Part shown: positions 57,255 to 64,000 of the stretch, piece after piece
How the letters are laid out: every line of letters begins with the position of its first letter
Position numbering within the stretch: the first letter of the stretch is position 1
Assembly: GCF_036320965.1 (NCBI RefSeq)
Contig: NC_092239.1
Location: 2,876,820-2,940,819, forward strand
DNA: 64,000 nucleotides
Direction: 5' to 3'
Source of the DNA: Panulirus ornatus
Lineage: Eukaryota; Arthropoda; Malacostraca; Decapoda; Palinuridae
Made by a program: the position numbers and the translations under genes
The notes under the pieces: generated by a model
What the model was told of the DNA's origin: nothing
Databases searched by the model: none
The model's input: the letters and a program-made list of their open reading frames with translations, nothing else

Positions 57255-58713
57255 TGGCCAGTTTAACTCGCGATTCTGCTTTGCCATCGTCATCACCATA
57301 CACTAAGATTTATGAAAGGATACTACTACTGTCCTTCAGCAGCTAACCCCATCATAGACCATTTGGTCTTCTGTTATCTGGCATACCCATGTATAGTGCT
57401 CCAGTGAGTCATCGTAACATGGGGTGAAACAAAATCTCTGCGACAGTTTTCCATATTGTATGTTTACAAGAAAAGATATATTGACTGTCAAATGTAACTA
57501 TGGGTGATACGTTATCCATACAGACACCAAATGTTATAACTTTCCTAGTGATGTACATACAGTTGTTACAGACGCACAGTCACGTTTGTAGGGAACAATG
57601 AGGACATGTGACATGGAGGGTAGAATAAGACCTTCCTACAATGAAGAATCAGGCGGACGTTTTCCTTTAACTTCGTCAGGAGATGTACGGATAGCGGAAA
57701 CCTTATGTCTAGAACTTCTGTATCTTCAGTATGGGAACCATACAAATACTAACACACTGTGCATTAAGTAACCAAACTAGGTGTATCATGTGTCCTGACC
57801 GGATGTGGGCTGTTGTAATGCCAAATGTGTAGAAAGTGACTTTTATCTTTGAGTGAAGTGAAACACCATATTGTAAATATAGTATCGTATTCTCAGACTG
57901 ATATATTTTGGTTTATTCATTTTTTTTTTATGTGGATAATGCTATGATTATGTCTGTACCGTAGACTCACTTTTAATGTGATTTACGTCATTATTGTAAG
58001 GGGTGATAACTCACTGGAATATATTTTATCCACTAAGGTCGAGACTTTCCATGGTGGCTACTATTGATAATTTGAATATTACTTTATTATGCTTCTTGCC
58101 GTTTCAAAATACTATTGTATGCATTGTAATGATTACGTATTTCTTAATCAAAACGATTATATTATCAACACTAGGATAGTCATTCACTAATAAATAGGCC
58201 TACTACCTTAACTATATTGGTTATACTACTTTCACTGTAAAACTATTTCTTCAGTGGAAGGTATATAACTTTTGTGATTGATCATGTTTTTTTATTGAAA
58301 TATCTTTGTTACGTGAAAATACTCTTTTCATTGATATAACTTTGTTACACGTATTTTTCACTATCAATTCATCTTTAAATGAGCTTCACGTAAGCTGTAA
58401 CTCTGGCAGTTTTAGGCTATGCATAAGAAAGGCAGTTAAATGCAAATGTGGCTTTTAATGCCGCTCTCTGTTTCTGGCAGTTGCCTCGCTATAGTGACCA
58501 TCATTTTATATAAGCCAGCTATCTGTATAGTGGCAAACTTTCTATTACAGTTACCCCCCCCCCCTCAGTAGCAAGCATAGCAGCCTCCCATTTGTTGAAG
58601 TCAATTGTCAATATTAGTCATGAGCGGCCTCCTGCCTTTGGAAACTTTTCCCAGTTCTAAGGAGTGGCTCTTGGCTGAGGCCATTACTGTCCCCTTGCTC
58701 TTTGTTTATAAAG

Positions 58714-58727
58714 GTCACCATAGCAAC
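58714..58727. promoter_or_regulatory. X-box-like site
   Basis: GTCACCATAGCAAC fits the X-box pattern and sits just after TATAAAGG (58707-58714). No gene was found next to it. Confidence 0.25.
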
Positions 58728-60375
58728 TATACCAAGACCATTTCTGTCATGAAGGAACAATGAAAATTCTCCAACCAACAACATCTTACATACAGTATGT
58801 TTTGAATAGCCTGCTAAATGAAGGCGGTGTCATACGAGTACTACTTCTAGCAAATGTTTCTCTGGACTCGTTTCTCTCGCTCTAGACATTGTTCTGGGGG
58901 GCATTTTTTTTCCTTGCGGTTTTGAACCTAAAGTTGGCCATGAACGTTTTCTGTTACCTCTACCTGCGCAAATCCCAAAGTCAAGAGAGCATTTGGGTTA
59001 TTTTAAATAAGATGGCAATAATCTTCAAATTATAGCATTTTGACGACGCATTTTTACAGAACTGACATGCAGGAAATATATAGTTTTATATTAAATTCCA
59101 AATAGATTACTTACTATTGATTTGACTTTCATGTACCATATTTGTTTACACTGTGTTTGGTTCGGGCCTCGAGGTGTGCTTTCACTTCATCTTTTCATAC
59201 CAAAATGCCCGGCAGTAATCAAGAGAAGATTCCTAGGAACCGAGTGTTACTCAGGTTGTGATCATGATAATTTAGTGCAGAGACATGAAATACTACGTAA
59301 AGTAACTGGCAAAGTCGAATTTTCACCCTTATAGAGGTAAGATTTAAGTTTTTTCATTTCACTCCAAGCTTTAATTACATGTTCAGGAAATGATGAGGAG
59401 TTTCATACGGCCTTCTTAATACAAGTCATAAAGATTGTTCCCTTTATATTGAGAGTCCCACTGCTCACTCTGTTGAGAACGGCAAATGGATGGGTGAACG
59501 GTTTGGCTCGTGTGGCTCGAGTTCGCCGCTGTTCATTGTCGCCTCGAACGAGTTCGAGAGAAAAGTGCTCGTGTGACCTCGCCTTTAGATTATTTTTTTT
59601 TTTTAACCTTTCCTGTTGAATTCCTTGTGATGTGTGGCCTGACACATTTTCCTATATTACCTTAGAACTTTTATGCCACCAATGCATTATAGACATCAAA
59701 AGCTTACCCTGGAGGTCAGTCAAATATAATCAAGCTATTTTTTTAGATCAGAACATATTGCTGTACCGCAAGGGGATTGTTCTTTGTCAGTGTTATTGTA
59801 TGACATGGAGCGAAAAAAAGTATGATTGTATGTGATCAAATCAATTCTATTGTGCGAGAAACAAGCAATAATGTATCATGAAAGTGTATCATATTGATTT
59901 TTACCTAAAGATGCAAGACTGCAAGGCAACGATTTTTTTTATTTTATTTTATATTCATAGTGTGATGTCTTGTGTACACATTATAATGTTATCCAGCTCT
60001 TGGCTGGAGTAAGACTTTTGCAAGCCTTGCAACGGAATTTAGATATATCGGTTATCGTACCAAGCTCATATGTGGTTTATAAAAAATTATGTATAAGATA
60101 TATTGTTTTATTTCATACCAGGACATTATGATATTCAGGAAGTGCTGCCTCAAGTGTCCAGCTGACTGAAGCACACAGTGAAAGAAATGGGGGAAAAGTT
60201 TTGCTGACAAATCCGAATAGCGCCAATATGTATATATGTATGTGATTAATGGTATACTTTGAAAGTTATAGATGAACTGTAATAGAATTTCTACAAGTAA
60301 GGATAAATTAATTCTAATGTGTCTAAAACTAAAGTTATTAGGGGTTCAGCACCACAGATTTACGAACAAACTTGC

Positions 60376-60475
60376 CCTTGAGGAACTTCCTGTCTGCTTC
60401 GGGAACAACCCTTCGCTTGAGGAACTTCCTGTCTGTTTCGGGTACAACCCTTCTTTTGAGGAACTTCTTGTTTGT
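60376..60475 (+). repeat. 39-bp tandem repeat, about 2.5 units
   Basis: 'cttgaggaacttcctgtctg' recurs every 39 bases (three starts), with the last unit changed. In one frame it reads LEELPVCFGNNPS repeated, but no coding context supports a gene. Confidence 0.75.
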
Positions 60476-61326
60476 TACCATTCAAACAAATCTACACCAA
60501 TTGTCAGAAATGGTAGTTTTCAGATTCTTTTGTGGGATGAGACTTTTATTATTGATTAGAAAGTGTTACATGAATCACAAAAGCTTGTGAGACCTGTAAA
60601 TTCAGCGGGTGTGACAGGCCAAAACAATATCTCTAGCATATCTGTCGTATCTTTCTGCTCCTTAGTGAGACTTGTGTAGATATTTACGGATTTATACTTA
60701 AACTTTTAGACAGTAGGCCTGTCCACTGTGTGCCATCCCTGAAGGACCTATAAACCAAGACTTCCAAATAACATCTTTATCCTCGGCCATTACACTTCAT
60801 TCTGTCCCTCCTGTGTCTTATATTTTAGAAGTTACATAGAAAAATAGATTTGTAATTAAATGTTTTAGTGAAATCATATATTGATGTTTCTGAACGGTTC
60901 AGTGAACCTCAGTGCCATCACTGTTTAATGCTCCTTTGAGAGAAGCTAATATATTTAGTGCAACGGTAAAATACATAGTATATTGACGTTTCATGCACTT
61001 ATCCTGCAACCTGTGATTCAGCAATCTCAGCTTATATTATTGGTGGCAGTCTGTGGGGAAACGGAAGAGTGGCTTTTTAAAGACAGTTTCCATTATTTTA
61101 TGGTCAGCTTCCACCAATATCTTGGCTCTTCCACGCATATGAGAGTGAAATGTAGCTAATTAGCATTTTCTGTCTGAGCGTCATCTCGATCAGTTTTGGT
61201 GAGAGACAGATTATTATGCTACTAGATGTTGACTATGTAAAATATGTCGTTTTTTTATGCTAGCCGAGACGGCACGGGCAGCTGAGGCCCTAATCAAAGC
61301 CATCCCATTAACGATACACACACACA

Positions 61327-61475
61327 CACCGTAGCCTGAACCAGGTACCTATTTTATCGACCAACCCTTAGGGACGGATGAACAGCTGGGTTGACTGTGG
61401 ACCGACTGCCGCAACCAGGATTCGAACCTGGGCAGCCCGTGAATGCATCACGGTCAGGAACGCTAATCGCTACAT
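61327..61475 (-). mobile_element. tRNA-derived SINE, copy B
   Basis: Same family and orientation as copy A. The B box is the complement of 61418-61428 and the A-box-like block the complement of 61461-61472. The body contains 'aacagctgggttgactgtgg', shared with copy A. A short (CA)n lies at its 3' side (61315-61329). Confidence 0.8.
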
Positions 61476-61991
61476 TTTTCTTTTCTACGCACTATACAGT
61501 CATTTATCGCAGATTAAAATTTTTTGCTAGATAACTGATAATACATAGAAAGCGTTTTCAATCCAACATGGTGTATAAAAGACTTAAAACTTATTCCATT
61601 TTGTGAGTATAAGATGCTTAAGCATTTTTATGACAGGGTTACGTCTTCCCGTTTTCTAAAGTTTAGGTGTGATGAACTTTATTATAATGCACACTGATAC
61701 AAGAATTACATTTGCATGTGTATGATAAGAATTACACCACATGAAGGCAAAATATGTTACAATTTAATGTATTTATGGTTTAATTGTTTTATACAGAAAA
61801 CTAAAGATAAATTCAATTACCTGATCTGAGGAGAACATTTTGGTTATTTTGTTTGGTCCGCTGAGGGGGAGAGGCCCCTCGGCATGGCCGGGGCCCCTAC
61901 GAACCGAGGACCCATCCAGGGGTACCCAGGAATCTCGGAGACCCGCTTGTAGTCGGAAGGAATTTATTATGATGTAATTGACCAAATAGCC

Positions 61992-61993
<2 letters not shown>

Positions 61994-62044
<51 letters not shown>
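61994..62044. repeat. (TA)n microsatellite
   Basis: About 25 TA units with unusually GC-rich flanks (61855-61955 and 62075-62120). Confidence 0.95.
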
Positions 62045-62045
<1 letters not shown>

Positions 62046-64000
62046 CATAGTTTGATGCTATTTTGCTGTTCTTGACAGGGGTCCCCCAGCCCTCCCTACG
62101 GATGGTCCTGAAAGGGCCTAGAAAAGACCATATCAACTAAACCCTCGGGCCAGTGCTAGGTCATGTGGACTTGATTAGTAATGGCGGTAAGCTTTTTATC
62201 TGGAGACAAAGTATTTTCTAAAAGAGTCCTTATTGAAATAAGGGTTGAGTGCAGAACAGAGATAGACGACAGTTCAATGTAGTAAGGAGAAAAATCTAAC
62301 GCTATAGGTAACAGTTTTTGATTCGATAGTGAAGAGATAACGGGTAAAGTTTAGTTTAGGGGCACCAGTTAAAATACAAAGGAATTTGTATCAAAAGCTG
62401 ATTAATAGACTTATATTTTGCAAAAGTGGTGCATCCTCAGGGAGCACGATTTATTACATCAGTTTTTATCCTACTGTAAAGATTAAAGGGCTGTGATGAT
62501 GAGGTAGAATGTGAACTAAGTGAAATAAAACATTGCCATCAAGGGAACCTATTAAAACCTAATCTGACTTCAGTTAGAGGCAGAGACCTGATAGCTATAT
62601 TAACAATCGGCATAATGGGACATATACGGTAGCAGACGTGCCATTCTTTTTTTTAATGGTTGTTTGCAGGTGAATGACCTACACAGCAACTGTATGCAAA
62701 TGAAATTAATCTCTTTCACTTAACATCAAAAATGTCGGTAATGTAGGTTAGGTGAGGTTTCCAGATTCAGATGATTTTTAGAAGTTTCATTACTCTTTCC
62801 AAACATTATTACTCTGACCTTATGCATATCATAACCTAGAACGACTTTGCACACTAAATATTTATTTGCCATATGAATGCTGGGCAGTCTGTAATTTACC
62901 AGTTTATCTCCGCATCTTTATTTCTGGCCCTCAGCTCATAAGATTTGATATCAGGAGTCTCAAACCCTGTATACAGTTCACATGTGAACGATAAGATGAT
63001 ACTGAACACAACAAGAATTTTGAGGTTCACACAAAGTGGGCTGGGTCTTGAAGCTAAGGGAAAAGGCGGAGTTATAATTATGCAAAATGCATGATTACAC
63101 ACACACACGCCCACACACACACTGTCCAGAATTGTTGTAATCAAACCTAATCTAAAGTAGCCCGACGAAGCCAGAGCTAACTTAACGTATGATTATTATA
63201 ATGATAACTGTATATACCAGTGACACTGAGATGAAATTATGTCTGCATCTGTTTAACATACTTTTCTCAGGTGATTTCAGCAGTTGCACCAACTTTTGCA
63301 GTCTTAGCCTTGTAATTATCACAGTAATACACATGCACTTCGTGACAAAAACAGTGCTTGTACCACTTGTAAAATCGTTTTTGGGTTGTAAAGAACATAT
63401 ATAATGTTAGTTCTTTCTTTAGACAAGTGACCCTTTTGAAAGAAAGATGCCTGCAATCCTGTTCATAAATATGACCACACCTTTTATATTTCTTGGTCTT
63501 GTTGATATCAACAATATACAAATGATCTTTACATCACACTCACATTTTCAATTATAAGATTGTGACCGAAAGTGAATTCAATATTTTTCCTTGCTAGACA
63601 TCAAATTGAAGAAGGATTCCAGTCACAAGTAGTGCATACCAGAAGCATGCTGACATTAGGCAAGACAACCAAGAGCTTTACTAACATAAGCAAGCTGTGT
63701 TTTAGATTTAAAAAACAATAGCAAAAAGGTCCTGTTTTGTACTGTTTTATTGATATTTTCAATTATTTTTAGCAACTAGAAATTATCGATACAAAACTGT
63801 ATATCAGTTTGAGACTACCTTTGTATTTAGACAGATTTATCTGTAATTATGAGTTTGTTGAGGATTTCCCATGATCACAGTTCAATAACCCTTTTATTTT
63901 TTCTCTGGTGCTTAGAAAAAAAAAATTCAAATTTTATTTTCACAAAAACCTGCTTATTTTCTTCAGCAAAAATATTTTTTACTTCAAAGTCAAACAGACT
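62045..64000. other. Right end, nothing coding recognised
   Basis: AT-rich with a short (CA)n at about 63098-63121. No protein motif, tRNA or structured repeat could be supported. Confidence 0.45.

Larger units (their letters stand above)
57252..61314. other. 3' flank of the Ly6 gene and intergenic DNA
   Basis: AT-rich with small random frames, a C-run near 58553, the X-box-like site at 58714 and the 39-bp repeat at 60376. AATAAA occurs at 58189. No gene recognised. Confidence 0.45.

Noticed and set aside
60272..60590. Frame with repeated LEELPVCFG peptide
   Set aside because: A 39-bp tandem repeat without start context, splice sites or known domain.

Overview
The window is animal nuclear DNA, most likely from a decapod crustacean. 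Genes are split by AT-rich introns with GT-AG borders. The sequence is saturated with long (GA)n/(CT)n, (TA)n and (CA)n microsatellites. It also carries many pieces of non-LTR retrotransposons whose 3' tail contains a 'gctacctcgc...cgggagacagcga' motif that I associate with decapod genomes. The decapod assignment is inference; no species can be named.

Three genes can be reconstructed exon by exon, all on the + strand. (1) 14214-23582: a ten-exon gene coding for 822 aa that resembles CCDC142. (2) 29895-37118: a five-exon gene coding for 433 aa that is a clear DGCR2/IDD homologue (signal peptide, VWC domain, one membrane span, PPPY-bearing cytoplasmic tail); it lacks the LDL-receptor-A and C-type lectin domains of the vertebrate protein. 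(3) 55127-56714: a three-exon gene coding for a 147-aa GPI-anchored Ly6/uPAR (quiver/sleepless-like) protein. There is no sign that the three act in one pathway; they look like unrelated neighbours.

Layout. 1-9 kb is gene-free, GC-mixed and repeat-rich. It holds microsatellites, a 31-bp minisatellite and a family of 21-bp repeats arranged as fold-back (inverted tandem) structures. 9-14 kb contains possible promoter elements (a CpG-rich patch with an NRF1-like site and an RFX X-box) and an old LINE piece. 14-24 kb is the CCDC142-like gene, with LINE and SINE debris in its introns. 25.8-27.6 kb is a 5'-truncated LINE with an open reverse-transcriptase frame. 29.9-37.1 kb is the DGCR2 gene, with a 230-bp (TA)n tract flanked by inverted repeat tails in intron 1. 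37-52 kb is gene-poor and AT-rich and contains a second, near-identical LINE copy on the - strand (43.4-44.4 kb) and a promoter-like X-box/CRE/TATA cluster (48.9-49.0 kb). 52.5-54.6 kb is a dense pile of microsatellites, LINE, mariner-like and SINE fragments. The Ly6 gene follows. 57-64 kb is largely empty apart from one SINE and simple repeats.

The observations most worth following are the 21-bp fold-back repeat family, an open alternative last exon and a phase-compatible candidate cassette exon in DGCR2, the X-box/CRE/TATA cluster, and the link between LINE tails and (TA)n expansion. All coordinates and reading frames were worked out by eye; no alignment or gene predictor was run.
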